From contig NC_057796.1 of assembly GCF_018294505.1 (NCBI RefSeq), positions 188,631,597 through 188,695,596 on the forward strand: DNA of 64,000 nucleotides, read 5' to 3'. Positions within the stretch are counted from its first letter, which is position 1; each line of letters starts with the position of its first letter. The position numbers were made by a program, and so were the translations under genes. The notes under the pieces are model-generated. The model searched no databases, was not told where the DNA came from, and worked only from the letters and a program-made list of their open reading frames with translations. Below are positions 1 to 10,829 of the stretch, piece after piece. Source of the stretch: Triticum aestivum. Lineage: Eukaryota > Streptophyta > Magnoliopsida > Poales > Poaceae.

Positions 1-337
1 ATTCCTTGGGACTCCACGCCTACGCTTGCCTCCTTAGCACCAAAGAGGAAACTAGTACACTGCGCCCGCTGGCGCCCGCCTGGCCTTGGTCGTCCTGGCT
101 CACGTCATCCAAACCTCACGAGGTGAGCCTTGCATAGAGATCTCCGCTACTCGAGAGCCAGCCTGAGGAGGCCGCTCCTCGTGGAGGTCTTGGCGTCGTC
201 TGCCTCGCGAGGCTTGGTCCCTCGCGAGGGTCTTGAGTTGCTGATGATGAAACTGGGCCATACCAGGCCGTCTATGAAGCCACGCCATGGGCCGTAGGTA
301 GGCAAGTCTAGGTACCCCCGTTCCCAGAACGCCGACA
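1..337 (-). repeat. Partial 3' LTR of Gypsy element, LTR family A
   Basis: Read on the minus strand, an LTR begins at 337 with TGTCGGCGTTCTGGGAACGG and runs out of the window on the left. It matches, in inverted orientation, the plus-strand LTRs starting at 10301, 11911 and 13788. Shared landmarks include the start, a 'gcggcccac/ggcgtggctcca' block, the 'ctcgcgagg' blocks and the 'caaagaggaaac' block near position 40. It is the 3' LTR because a polypurine tract lies directly outside its start. Confidence 0.85.
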
Positions 338-352
338 GTAGCCCCCGGGCCC
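338..352 (-). other. Polypurine tract of the left Gypsy element
   Basis: The minus strand reads GGGCCCGGGGGCTAC immediately before the LTR start at 337. The plus-strand copy at 11896-11910 differs only in its last base. This is the expected primer for plus-strand DNA synthesis and fixes this LTR as a 3' LTR. Confidence 0.8.
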
Positions 353-735
353 AAGGCACGCTCGAACTTGGCTTCGTGGCGAGGCCAAAGGTCAAGTGCG
401 GAGCACCGCGGGCCCTAACTGCCTGCGGCCTTGGTCGACGCATGGCGATTGATGGGACATGGGTGTCTCCGCTTCTCCATGCTGCCTCGGCAACCGTTTG
501 ACTTGACAAGACTCTGCTGCATGCAGGGAAAAACCATCATTACGTGCGATCGTGGAGGCCAGCGGTTGGCCCCATGGCACCGACGAGGAAGTTCTTGAGG
601 GGAGGGGCAGAGCCCCCCTCATCCATCTCCATCTTCTTGCTGCCTGCTTCTTTTTCTTCCTCTTCTTTGCTTCGACGTCTTGCCGTGGCACCCATGGCAC
701 CAACGAGGAAGTTCTTCGCCGCCGTGAAGGGGAAT
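353..735 (+). pseudogene. Start of an antisense ORF (AT-hook/B3 type), truncated
   Basis: 353-693 is the spacer between the antisense ORF and the polypurine tract, and is homologous in inverted orientation to roughly 11640-11895. A plus-strand ATG at 694 opens a frame reading MAPTRKFFAAVKG. This matches the first codons of the antisense ORF at 11630 (MAPAKRFSAAEKG). Homology stops at about 735, where unrelated AT-rich sequence begins, so only about 14 codons survive. A 26-bp stretch covering the ATG (691-716) is duplicated at 571-596 with one mismatch, which creates a second in-frame ATG at 574. The short hydrophobic, serine-rich segment between the two copies is specific to this copy. The function can only be inferred from the fuller copy at 10830-11630. 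Confidence 0.6.
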
Positions 736-3700
736 CATATTGATCAAACAATTTAAAAATATACCTGGAAAATTGGCTCAAATTGCCGGCTTACATTGCC
801 ACATCCAGTGAGGGTGTCAATCCCAAATATTTATAAGCGCATAATTCCAATGGCGCAACCAAATATATACTGGCGACTTAACGTCCAAAGCCAGGGCGGT
901 TTACCCAACCCAAACTATTCATACCATTATTGAAAGACATACCTGTAGATTAATACCATGGTGATGCCTTGATAATTATAATCCGGGGCCAGTATCAACC
1001 CGGAGTCATGAAAAATCATCATTTTGATTGCTCAAGGCAAAATATCCTGGTGACTTAAAGTCTACTATCGAGGCGGGTTATCAAACCCAAAGATGCTCAA
1101 TGATGAGTCATATAATCAACGCTACATGGCCTGTGAAATCAGTTCATACTGCCGACTTATCATACGTCGTGTAGTAAGGGTAACAGCCCAAAGACAGAAA
1201 CACACCGCCCTGTTCAATTTATTCATACCGCTGGCTTACAATGCCGCATGCAGCAAGGGGTAGCATCCCAAAACTTGGAACACAACGCTCTAATCACATA
1301 ATCATTACACCCTGGTGACTTAAAGTCCACAACCAGGCCGGGTTAATAACACTTCGGATAAAGTCATACATGAACCATAAGGCAACATGGCCTCATCGGT
1401 TTTCAACCATGTATTGACATGTCACAAGAGACGAACCTCAAAAAAAATTCCGAATCCAATATAAATTAGAAAACAAGGCTTTCATAGGCCGCCAAGCCTC
1501 AAAGTCAAGTGCTGTTCAAGGGCCGCACAACCGTTGAGTTAAACCTTCATTCAAACCTGTAACCGGTCCTCACATGACCAATCGTCGTTTTAACTTTGAC
1601 AAGTTCATGGTCTTTTATAAGATTGACTGTCAGGAGTACGGCGAGTCATTCCAGGATCACCTGGTCGGAGTGGCAAGCATACAAAGGCAGGATAACCCAG
1701 ATTTCTGGTGAATACACCTGGCGTCCAAGCCTATTAAAAGGGTAAACAAAGCTCTGTTCATTAAACAGGAAGCCCCCAAATAATATTTCAATCCATGCAT
1801 ACAAGCCGGATCTGTAGGGTAGTCATAGCTATGCTCAATGAGCAGGAAGCCCCCAAGTGACATATATCAAGCCATCAAGGTAGGATACCTATGTTTGAAC
1901 TGCGCACCATAGCAAGTTCTCTTTGATAACCTTTTAACTTGGGCAGAAAATCCACAAGTTAGTTTCAACAAGGCGTATAAGCCGGATCAAAGGGTAATCA
2001 TAGCTATGCTCAGTGAGCAGGGAGCCCCAAAGTAATTTGTAACACGGTGTATAAACCGGATCAAGAGGGTGTGAATAGCTATGCTCAATGAGCAGGAAGC
2101 CCCCAAGTAATTTACAATCCAGGCGTACCAGCCGGATCAAGAGGGTAGTCATAGCTATGCTCAATGAGCAGGAAGCCCCCAAGTGATCAATAATATGATA
2201 AGCCAATAAGGCAGGATCCCCATGTTTGAACTGCGCACTGCAGCAAGTTCTCTTTGGCAACCTTTATTTTTTCCTGAAAACTCGAACTTGCGAGAGATGG
2301 ATTTTTTCGAACCGGAATTTTAAACCGGATATTGAGAGCTTCAAAGCTTTGTAAGAAACCGTTTTCCCTTGAGCCGGATTTTAAACCGGAATCCTTCATT
2401 TTAAGCCGAAAATTTTCTAACGGCCTTTAAATTGTCACCAATAGGGTGGTAACCTTCGGGGCCGGGTTATTTTTCCCTCCAATGCCCCAGAGTTCTTGAA
2501 TTCACTGAAACTGGCCAATTCTGTCGAGTCATGTCATTGTAGCCCCTGAGTCTCAAGACGACTCAAGGAGTTGGCTTGAGATTCTTCATATTTAACCGTG
2601 GCATAACCGGCATATAATTGAACAGCGAAACACTGAAATTTATGTAAACCGGAAGCTTGAAGAGAATTGATAATCCTCGCAATATTTGCTATATATTCCC
2701 GGTATGAGTCATTCAGCCACTCAGTGCCATAAATCTCTTTTTTGCAGTAGACAATTTTTCCTGCATTTAAAGAAGTTTGCAAACCAGAATAATTATGTAC
2801 TATAAAAACACTGGATGGATTTCACCTGATATGTTAGGCCAGAAAATATCCACCGCGGAGTTGATGATCACCATGATGAAGCTGAAATCAATCACGGCCG
2901 AATCGGCCGCGGGAGCAGATAGATGAGCCGGTCGCAGCATTGTAAGCCAGCGCGGACGGGCGAGTTAATCACACGCACGGTAAGCCGCGCGGACGGGCGA
3001 GTCAACCGCGCATGTTGATGTAAATTGGGTCGTAAGGCGGTGGTTTGCACATATATTCATCGAGAATCATGGCACGGTCAGATGCTGGCGCATAATAATG
3101 GTGGCGCGAGCTATACATCCATGACGGCCATCACTCTTGCAGTGAACAATTGTCCTGCATAAACAATATTACAGACCAAGGCAAAGATAAACTGCTCTTT
3201 GACAAAAATAATATGTGCTAATAAAACAAACATGGATGGATGTCACCTGATTCGTCTGGATGATAGACGGAGTCATACATTCCATCTGTAGGTCACCTCC
3301 AGTAATTTCAACAGCAAGCTAACCACTCGTCCAAGGCCACGGCGGAGGCGGCGCACTGGCGGCTTAAGACCGGGCCCGGCAGAGGAGGAACAAGGGCACG
3401 GGCGTGGACGGTGAGCCGGCGCGCGTGGACGGCAGCAGCTCGCAGCAGTAGTGAGCCGGCTCGCAGAGAGCAGCTGTAGTGAGTCGGTGCGATGGTTGCC
3501 GGGGCCTAGGCGTCCGCGTGCGCACAGGGCAGTACTGTAGCGGGGAGCCCGAGCGGAACAGGGGCAGAGGAGGCAAGGCAGCGGCGAAGGCCGGCCTGGA
3601 TCGGGCGACTCAATCCTGCCACCATGGGGGCGCTTGCGGGCAGGGCCTTAGCGGAGGCAGCTTGGACGTGGGTCGTAACTGGCCACAACGTCTGACAAGG

Positions 3701-4710
3701 AGGTAAAGTGGTTTGAAAGAAGTCGTTGGTGCAGGCGACCCGTCCGGAGGTCGAGGCAGAAACCGGCCAGAGGAGGCGCGGGTGTCGGAGGTGCCGGACC
3801 ACGTCAGAGACAGAGACGAACGGCGGCTCGAGGCAGGCCCGACGGGTATTGGCCGAACGGAGGCCGGCGACTCGGCGAGATAGAACGAAACTAGGGCGGC
3901 TCACCTGGCGCGCCGGCCGGCGGCTCCACGCGGCCGCGGCCGAGTAGCGGTTCAGGCGGGCCACGGCAGAGCAGAAGGCAGGGTCGTAGGGGCGGAGATG
4001 CAGTCCACCTCCGAGTCGCGGTCAGTTGGACGAAACCAGGTCTGCGTTTTCCTCCGGTTCGTTGACTTCCCTTTTTTCCAGTTAAATCTGAATCCTTGTT
4101 TTAGTTGCTTCACGTCTCGTGGTAGGAATTGGAGTAGCACTACTATTAGTCTGTACTTCTGATTGCTTTGGTCCTTTACGCCTGAAGAGCATCAGCACAA
4201 AAGATTCGCTCTGGTGTGATGCATGTGTGCATGGCAATAGTGGATGCACGAATATTGGATAATTATGCACGCACGTGTTGACTGTCTTTAGTTGTTGTGT
4301 GAACGACGACACGCAATCTGACTGTGGTATAAAGAAAAAATCATATTGGTTTGGGCTGACTGCATCAATTTAGCAGTAGATGAAAAAAAACCTTGTTTGA
4401 TCTCGACGAAACTTGTGGCCAGGCGGTTTAAACGGATCTTGCTCCCTTCTATCTTTATTGATTTTCTGGGTGGCGGCTGCACCCGATGCAACCCTAATCT
4501 CATCAACTCAAACCTCGTACTACCAGCTCCAACCTAATCGGTTCTTGTCCAAAGTTATCCCTTGCCGGGTTATCCCATGTGATTGCTTCATGCCGGCTCT
4601 TCTTCATCCGGTTTGATTGTTTCGCGCCGGTTCTTACTCATCCGATCAACCCCGAGCTTCCCGATCCCTGTGAGAGATCCCTCCAAGAACTCAACACCAC
4701 CGTGCGCGAG
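736..4710 (-). mobile_element. Non-coding internal region of an LTR element
   Basis: About 4 kb with no credible protein-coding frame on either strand. It lies downstream, in minus-strand sense, of the primer site at 4711-4728 and the LTR at 4730-5342, so it is best read as the interior of that element. From about 780 to 2530 it is AT-rich with many diverged repeats of 'ctggtgacttaaagtcc' and 'gccggat' type, including the tandem array at 1825-2186. 2807-2829 and 3229-3251 are a direct repeat around 'ggatggatNtcacctgat'. 3340-3960 is GC-rich (about two thirds G+C by eye) and gives only low-complexity shadow frames. No LTR is present at the left edge near 735, so that end was lost. It is most likely a non-autonomous Gypsy relative. 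The family is not recognised. Confidence 0.55.
1825..2186 (-). repeat. Tandem ~75-bp repeats with an inverted-repeat core
   Basis: The block 'atagctatgctcaatgagca' followed by 'ggaagcccccaagt' occurs at 1825, 2000, 2075 and 2151. Each is preceded by 'ccggat' plus a variable spacer. A weaker related 'aacaggaagcccccaa' block lies at about 1766. The core TGCTCA-A-TGAGCA is a perfect 6-bp inverted repeat. The minus strand reads ACTTGGGGGCTTCC, a purine-rich string. Short open frames here repeat the same peptide because of the DNA repeat and are not genes. Confidence 0.8.
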
Positions 4711-4728
4711 CCCCACGGTGGGTGCCAA
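4711..4728 (-). other. Primer-binding site
   Basis: The minus strand reads TTGGCACCCACCGTGGGG, one base inside the LTR end at 4730. This fits the 'TGGCGCCCACCGTGGGG' type of primer site known in grass Gypsy elements, with one change. It shows that the LTR at 4730-5342 is a 5' LTR of a minus-strand element whose interior lies to its left. Confidence 0.65.
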
Positions 4729-4729
4729 C

Positions 4730-5342
4730 TGTCGTGGACTTGTCACGGTAGATGTCCTTAGTGTGAGGACTTAGTTGTGAGGCCAACGCATCAATGTGGT
4801 AGCTTGAGAGGGGTTGAGTGGGACGAGAGACATGAGGTTTTTACCCAGGTTCGGCCCCTCACGGTGGAGGTAAAAGCCTACATCCTGCTTCATTGATATT
4901 GATGATCATGATCACGATTACAAGGGTGGTCTATCTCGAGAGCTATAGACTTGTCTGTCTAACCCTAACTTGTCCGACTCATCAAACTTGTCCCTCTTGG
5001 GGTGCCCTGTCCCTCCTTATATAAGTTGGAGGGGCAGGTTACATGTGAAGTCCTGGTACGATTAGGACTAGTCTATCTTCTATTACAAACCGGATACAAG
5101 TCTGTGGCTTGCTTCCCTGTAAGGGAAATATTCCTCATGCCTCTTTCCTCTTAAGCCGGCCCACCATAATATGAGCCGACCTTTCCATGAACCACCTTCT
5201 GGGGCACCGGGTCTTGTTGCTCCTCTGACCCGCCTGCCGGGTCACCAATGAGTCGCCAGGCCAGGGCGGGTCACCAGTGAGTCACCAAGTCTGACCGAGT
5301 CATACATCCGGCCGGGTTACACCATGGGGTATATCCCCGACA
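4730..5342 (-). repeat. 613-bp 5' LTR of a minus-strand element
   Basis: The plus strand begins TGTCGTGGACTTG and ends GGGTATATCCCCGACA, giving TGTCG...CGACA termini. On the minus strand a TATA-like 'cttatataagg' lies at about 5013-5023, in the expected promoter position. The right edge joins directly to the integrase frame of the Gypsy remnant at 5343, so this element inserted there. The other LTR and the second copy of the target site (expected CCATT) are not found, so the far end has been deleted. Confidence 0.7.
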
Positions 5343-6180
5343 CCATTGCTCCCAGGGTGTGCCACTGAGGCGTAGCATATCTGTGTTCCAAGGTTAGCAC
5401 AATATGTTTTGAAAAGGTTGCTAGTGAACTGCGAGCCGTGGTCGGTGATCATGCAATTAGGAACCCCGAACCGGCTCACGAGGCCCTTGATGAACTTGAT
5501 TGCGGAGCCGGCCGGGGTGGTGCGGACAGCCTCCACCTCTGCCCACTTGGTGAACTTGTCGATGGCGACGTAGAGGTAGCGGTAGCCCCTGGGCGCTTGT
5601 GGGAACGGGCCCAAAATATCCCGCCCCCAGACCGTGAACGACCATGAGAGCAGGATGGTCTAGAGACCCTAAGCGGGCTGGTGGATCGGCTTGGCGTGGA
5701 ATTGGCAGGCCTTGCAAGACCTCACCAGCTCAGTGGCATCGTTGAGCGCCGTGGGCCTGTAGAATCCGCTGCGGAACGCCTTGCCCACGAGGGTGCGCGA
5801 TGACGAGTGATGCTTGCAGTCCCCGCCATGTATGTCGGCCAGCATCTCACATCCCTACTCCCTGGAGATGCATCGCAGAGAAACATCGTTTGGCCGTTTC
5901 CAGTAGAGCTCACCGTCCTGCATGCAGTGGCCTGGCGGGCCACCCTCTCCACGTCTTCCTCCTTCTCCGGCAAGGTGCCTTGAAGCAGGTACGCCTTGAA
6001 CTCCTTGGTCCAGCACCCCTCCTGAGGCTCGAGTGCGAGGAGCAGGGAAGCTCCCGAGGTTGGGCCGCAAGCAGGTGCACCCGAGAGTGGTACTGGGGGG
6101 AGCTCCTCCTGAGGCGATGCCGGTTCCGCGGTGGGGGTTGCTACCGACGGCTTGAAGAGCCGCTCCTCGAAGACGCCAGG
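5343..6180 (-). pseudogene. Gypsy integrase remnant
   Basis: On the minus strand the frame at 5614-5343 encodes an integrase core segment. The first catalytic Asp is in YVAIDKFTKW and the second in MITDHGSQF. The frame breaks off after AHPGSNG, just before the expected third acidic residue, because the LTR at 4730-5342 is inserted there. Upstream, 5640-6070 contains frameshifted pieces of the linker and zinc-binding region (for example 'LPEKEEDVERVARQA' near 5960). It belongs with the RNase H, RT and gag pieces to its right, in the same orientation. It is non-functional. Confidence 0.8.
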
Positions 6181-6183
6181 CTC

Positions 6184-7338
6184 CTAGGGCAGGCGCCGGG
6201 ATGCCCTCTTGGTGATTTTGTCTGCTTCCTTGTTCGTGCCACGTGGCACGTCCTGCAACTCTAGGCCCAAGAATTGTTTCTCAATTTGGCGTACCTCCTC
6301 AAGATATGCCTCCATGGGCTCGTCCTTGGGCTCGTATACTTTGTTGGAGAAGTTGACGAGGAGCTGGGAGTCGCCCTTGATGGTGAGGCGTCTCACTCCC
6401 AAAGCTGCTGCGGCCTTGAGAACGGCGATCAGGCCTTCGTACTCTGTGATGTTATTGGAGACCTTCTCGCCCTGCTAGAAGCAGAGCTGCACATTGTAGT
6501 AGAGTTTGTCCTGGGTGGGCGAGATGAGCATTGCTCCAGCCCCCGTGCCTTGGCGCGCGAATGTATCGTCGAAGTACATGACCCAGCCATCTGGTGCCTC
6601 GCTTCCTGGCAAGAGGGATCGATCCTCGCTTGCTTTGGGGCCTGGGACGTTGGTCCATTCCGCCACGAAGTCGGCGAGTGCTGCACCCTTGATGATTCTG
6701 GTGGTGCTGAACTCTAACTGGAACGCCTGCAGTTCGATGTTCCACTCAGCGACTCTTCCCGCGGTGTTGGGGCTCTGGAGTACTCTCTCAAGTGGGTAAG
6801 CCGAGACGATGTTGATGGGGTGGCCTTGGAAGTAGTGGCGCAGCTTGCGGGAGGCAACGAGGAGCGCGAGCAAGAGCTTTTGTCGCATGGGGTCGCGTGC
6901 CCGCGCATCGCGCAACACCGTGCTGACGAAGTACACCGGGCGCTCGACGAGGACAGGAGCGCTGGCGGGGTCTTCCACCTCCTGAGACTGGAGGAGCTCT
7001 GGAGCCTGGCCGTTTGCTAGGGCAGCCAAGGCCACAGGAGCGCCGTCCTGAAGCTGCAGTGTCTTGATTGGATGCATGGCGTCGCTTGGGGGACCCTTGG
7101 CCTGGCGCTCCTCCCGGACTGCCACCAATGCTGCGTTGGCGGAGTGAGGCGTGGCGGCCAGGTAGAGCACCACGGACTCAAGGGGGTGCGATGCTATCAT
7201 CACTGGTGGGCTGGTGAGGTATCTCCTGAGGTCTTGGAACGCTGTGTCAGCCTCCGGAGTGCACTCAAATGGCCCCGTCTTCTTCATCAGCTTGAAGAAC
7301 GGGAGGGCACTCCCCCAACTTGGAGATGAAGCACCCAA
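6184..7338 (-). pseudogene. Gypsy RT C-terminus and RNase H remnant
   Basis: Two minus-strand frames cover this. 7338-6475 has the RT thumb/connection (PFFKLMKKTGPFECTPEADTAF) followed by an RNase H start with MYFDDTF. In that motif the usual DG(S/A) of the first catalytic site has become DDT. 6402-6184 continues RNase H (KGDSQLLVNF, then PRGTNKEADKITKRAS). A stop and frame change near 6475 separate them. The domain order RT-RNase H-integrase is that of Ty3/Gypsy. The long linker between the RNase H parts and the sequence style resemble the Tat lineage, which is an inference. Confidence 0.8.
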
Positions 7339-8820
7339 GTGAGGTTACGCAGCCCGCCAGCTTTTACATTTCCTTGAGGGTTTGTGGCGGGCTCATCCTT
7401 TCTATTGCCTTGACCTTCTCCGGGTTGGCCTTGATCCCTCTGTGCCAAACACACATTTCTCTGGATTGAGCCATAGATCAACCTTGCGCCGGCTGGCAAA
7501 TGTTTCTTCCGGGTCTTCAATAAGGGTCCCTGCCTCCCGAGACTTCACCAGTATGTCGTCGACGTAGGCCTTAGCGTTCCTCCCCAGGTGGTGGCCCAGA
7601 GCAATGTGCATCAACCTCTGGAAGGTTGCTTCGGCGTTACGCAGCCCAAACGGCATGCAGGTGTAGCAATACACCCCGCATGGAGTCAGGAAGGTTGTCT
7701 TCTCAACATCCTGCACCATCATCTTGATTTGGTGATAGCCCGAGAAGGCGTCCAAGAAACACAGCAAGTCGCACTCAGCGGTGGAGTCGATGATCTGATT
7801 GATGCGTTGAAGAGGGAAGGGGTCTTGAGGACAAGCCTTGTTGAGGTTGGTGAAATCAATGCACATGCGCTCCTTCCCGTCTTTCTTGGGTACAATGACT
7901 GGGTTGGCCAAGCATTCCGGGTAATGCATTTCCTGAATAATGCCAGCCTCTTGGACGATGAACGGTTGCTTCTCCGTAGCTTGCCGCTGCGCCTTCTGTT
8001 TCACTGGTCGCACATTTGGGCACACCCTTAGGTGATGCTCAACTATTCCCCTGGGAATCCCAACCAGATCCTTAGGCTCCCATGCGAAAACATCCTTGTT
8101 CGCACGCAAGAAGCTGACCAACGCCTTTTCTTGCTCCGGGGGGAGACCGGCACCTATGGTGAAGGTGGCACCAGATGCCCCATCTTCGTCAACCAGTACT
8201 TGCATCGTCTCAGCACGATCTTGAGAGAACAACTGCTTTTTCTTTGCTGGCGCAGCCCCTGGAGCCCCAGGAGCTCCTTCCTCACTTGTTCGCGCGACCG
8301 CCGTTACCCTGAAGGTGAGCTTGAGGGATGTCAACGCCTCCTTGGTGTCCCCTGCCACAGTGAGGACACTGCTGCTTCCCAGCATCTTCATGAGGTTGTA
8401 GGCAGGGTGAGTTGCTGCCATGAACTTGGCCAAGGCCAGGTACCCGAGGATGGCGTTGTACGGGAGGCCGATGCGGGCGATGTCGAAGTTGATAAGCTCG
8501 ATGCGGTAGTTGTCGCAGGTGCCAAAGGTGACGGGGAGGTGGATCTGCCCCAGGGGGCAGGTGGAGCCATCGACGACCCTAGAGAAGGGCTTGGTGGGGC
8601 GGAGCCGGCCATGGGGAACGTGAAGCAAGCCGAAAGCTTCCACAGAGAGCACATTGAGGCCGGCTCCACCGTCGATAAGGGTTTTGGTTACTACCACGTT
8701 GCAGATGGTGGGGGTGCAGAGAATCGGGAGCGTGCCAGCTCCCGCGATGGTCGCAGGGTGGTCCCTCGAGTCGAAGGTGAGGTGGGCCTTAGGCGCTGCC
8801 CAGCCCAGAGGAGCTCCCTG
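7339..8820 (-). pseudogene. Gypsy protease and reverse transcriptase
   Basis: The minus-strand frame 8820-7402 is open. It starts with a region ending VVVTKTLIDGGAGLNVLS, the retropepsin-like site (D-G-G form, usual in Tat/Athila-type elements). RT follows: MCIDFTNLNKACPQDPFPL, LDAFSGYHQIKM, CMPFGLRNAEATFQ and the catalytic AYVDDILVKS. The frame ends at 7402 just after PEKCVFG, where a frameshift moves coding to the next segment (7401-7339 is degenerate). It is homologous to the plus-strand protease at 27826-28548. The whole catalytic palm is intact, but the element is broken on both sides. Confidence 0.85.
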
Positions 8821-9172
8821 CTACACGTGGGTGGCACCCAGCAGGCGGAAAAAACGATTGACATGGCGGTCCAAGGGCGGCGCCTGCGAGCCACCAAGGA
8901 GGGCCGCGACGGCGTAGGGCGCCGGTGCCGCGAAGCACGCGGTGAAGAGGCCATGCAGCTCCTCCCAGGAGGCCACATAAGATCCTGGCAAGTTGAGAAA
9001 CCAGGCGCGTGGCGCGCCCGCAAGGGCCATGGGGAGCCAGTTCGCCATGACCTTGTCGTCGCCGCCGGCTGCCATCACCGCCTCCTCATATGCCTAGAGA
9101 AAACCTGCTGGGTCCGTCGCGCCGTCATATCTGGGCGGCATATCCGGCCTGAACTTGGGCGGCCACTTTCGG
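8821..9172 (-). pseudogene. Gypsy gag fragment
   Basis: The minus strand encodes KFRPDMPPRYDG, then after an in-frame TAG (9094-9096) DDKVMANWLPMALAGAPRAW, a retrotransposon gag core. The homologous plus-strand gag at 15420-15660 has DDEKVMANWFPMAL. The frame ends near 8821 and the next segment is already protease-proximal, so the nucleocapsid half of gag with its zinc knuckle is deleted. At 9172/9173 homology stops at the start of another LTR, so the gag N-terminus and this element's own 5' LTR are missing. Confidence 0.75.
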
Positions 9173-10300
9173 TGTACAAAAGTAGGGGCCTTTCTGTACC
9201 CCTTTACTTGTGCGCGGGCAGTCGTAGCCACACCTGCGGCCATGCTTGGCGGGGCAGAGGAAGGAAAGATACAAGACTGCCAAGGCAGTACTCAAGCCAG
9301 AGGCGCGAAGAGCAAAGGGACAAGGTGGATTTCTCCCGGCAAGAGCCCTGCCGGGGCGACCTACATAGCCCCGGCAAGAGCCTTGCCGGGGCGACCTACA
9401 TAGCCCCGGCAAGAGCCTTGCCGGGGCAACTTGCCCAACACCAGCAAGGCCGCCACCCTTGAGCCTGAAAGTTCTGACACCATCGACAACGCCAAGACCA
9501 AGGCTCAGAGGCGCCTGTGTGGTGGCATGCAGATCTTTGTGAAGAACAAAGGCCTGTAAGTCTAAGATAGAAATCAGAAGACGAAGGCCCGCCGGCAAGA
9601 TCCTTGCCGGGGACAGACGAAGACCCCCGGCAAGACCCTTGCCGGGGACGACCACGAGGCCCCTGCAAGACCCTTGCCGGGGACATCTGCGGGGCCACGA
9701 CCAGGCCCGCACCCACCAACGTTCCACTGCCCCACGCCCGTGCCGACGCGGCGACCAGCCCGCCAACTAGGCAGGTGCCTGCGTGACAGCATGCAGCTTC
9801 TAGGCCAACCAGTCAAGCACATGCGTGGTGACATGCAGATCTTCATGAAGACCCTATCACCGCACCAGCGCAGCAGCCAGCCAGCGTGGCGGTGCATGCC
9901 TCATCAGCTTGGACGTGCGTCGAAGCAAGGCGGGGCGGCAACAGACGGGACGAGCTTCGTTGTCGTCCCCGATAAAGCAAGAGGGCACGTCGGCAGTGCA
10001 TTAAATGTGTTTGTCCTATGGTGCCAGGCGATAAGCTTGTACACTGTAGATACTTTCCACCTACTGTGTGCCACTGTGGCAACCCCTTTTGACATATAAA
10101 AGGAGGCCCGAGGCGTACTGAGGAAGGATTCAGACTTTTTGGACTGGGCATGCACCGCATCTAGTTCAGGAGCTCAAGAACACCAAATATACACAAAAGC
10201 CGGACTAGGGTATTATGCGACGTTTGCGGCCCGAACCTGGGTAAAAATCCCCTCGCGCTGATCTTTTAGACCCACTCTTTGCACAGCTCCACGACCCGCC
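9173..10300 (+). repeat. Probable plus-strand LTR (solo or truncated)
   Basis: It starts TGTACAAAAGTAGGGGCC immediately after the truncated gag. A promoter-like 'gacatataaaagg' lies at about 10090-10102. Some 100 bp further is a 'ctagggtattatgcgacg...gcccgaacc' block resembling the R/U5 part of the family A LTRs (compare about 12625-12660). That suggests a plus-strand LTR about 1.1 kb long. It has no PBS or interior after it and stops where another LTR start abuts at 10301. No 5-bp target duplication was found and the end does not read CA, so the right end is probably truncated. The family is not recognised. Confidence 0.45.
9335..9682. repeat. Six GC-rich hairpin repeats
   Basis: Inverted repeats of the form CCCCGGCAAG-NNN-CTTGCCGGGG lie at 9335-9356, 9369-9391, 9404-9426, 9591-9610, 9625-9647 and 9659-9682. 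The first three are spaced 35 bp apart with 'cgacctacatag' between them. The last three are spaced about 34 bp apart. Arms are 8-10 bp and mostly perfect. They sit upstream of the TATA-like box, in the presumed U3 of the LTR at 9173-10300. Confidence 0.85.
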
Positions 10301-10388
10301 TGTCGGCGTCCTGGGAACGGGGGTCCCTAGACTTGCCTACCTGCGGCCCACGGCGTGGCTCCACTGGCGCCCCTGTACGGCCCATCTT
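10301..10388 (+). repeat. Family A LTR fragment (first 88 bp)
   Basis: It begins TGTCGGCGTCCTGGGAACGG and follows the LTR at 11911 closely up to 'cccatctt' (10381-10388), then diverges completely into the 3' interior of the same family. It is best explained as the remnant of a 5' LTR fused to the 3' interior by a deletion. Confidence 0.75.
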
Positions 10389-10829
10389 GTCTGTTTTTTC
10401 GCGAGGCACTCTCGTTCGATCCACAAGCTGGCGCTCCTCTCTCAATCCGTGTCCCTCGGGTACCGCGATGCGAGGCGCTGGGTCATGGCCAACGGCGCCT
10501 GCGACCAGGGCTCAGAATCTCCTAAAAAATTTTGCAGTTCCTAGACACCTCGCCAGGTACTGAGAAATGCGCACCTCGTAAGGCGGAAACTACTTCAAGC
10601 GCGTCAAGCTAAGTTATTCCTACGTGCCTATATAAAACATTGGTATTGCAACGCGACATAGGAACAATAAACACAGCATAACAACATGGAAATCATAGTT
10701 TGTTGCATGCCCCCGCGGGGTCCCATACTTGTCTCTCTCTTAATGCAGGAACAAAAGGAAGAACAACGCAAAAGCGGCGCATGCTCCAGCGGCAGCTCGC
10801 GAGGTTGGACCCATGGCGCTCTCATGGTC
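10389..10829 (+). other. 3' interior spacer of the family A element
   Basis: 440 bp downstream (in the antisense direction) of the antisense ORF. It contains 'ctatataaaac' at about 10629 and no convincing reading frame. On the minus strand it would be the 3' UTR of the antisense ORF. Nothing else is recognised. Confidence 0.4.

Noticed and set aside
9335..9426. 35-bp spaced repeats as a CRISPR array
   Set aside because: The spacers are identical, units are few, there is no cas gene and the context is plant LTR.
8032..9462. 476-codon plus-strand open frame
   Set aside because: It is antisense to the minus-strand protease/RT and gag, which have clear motifs; composition is typical of a shadow frame.
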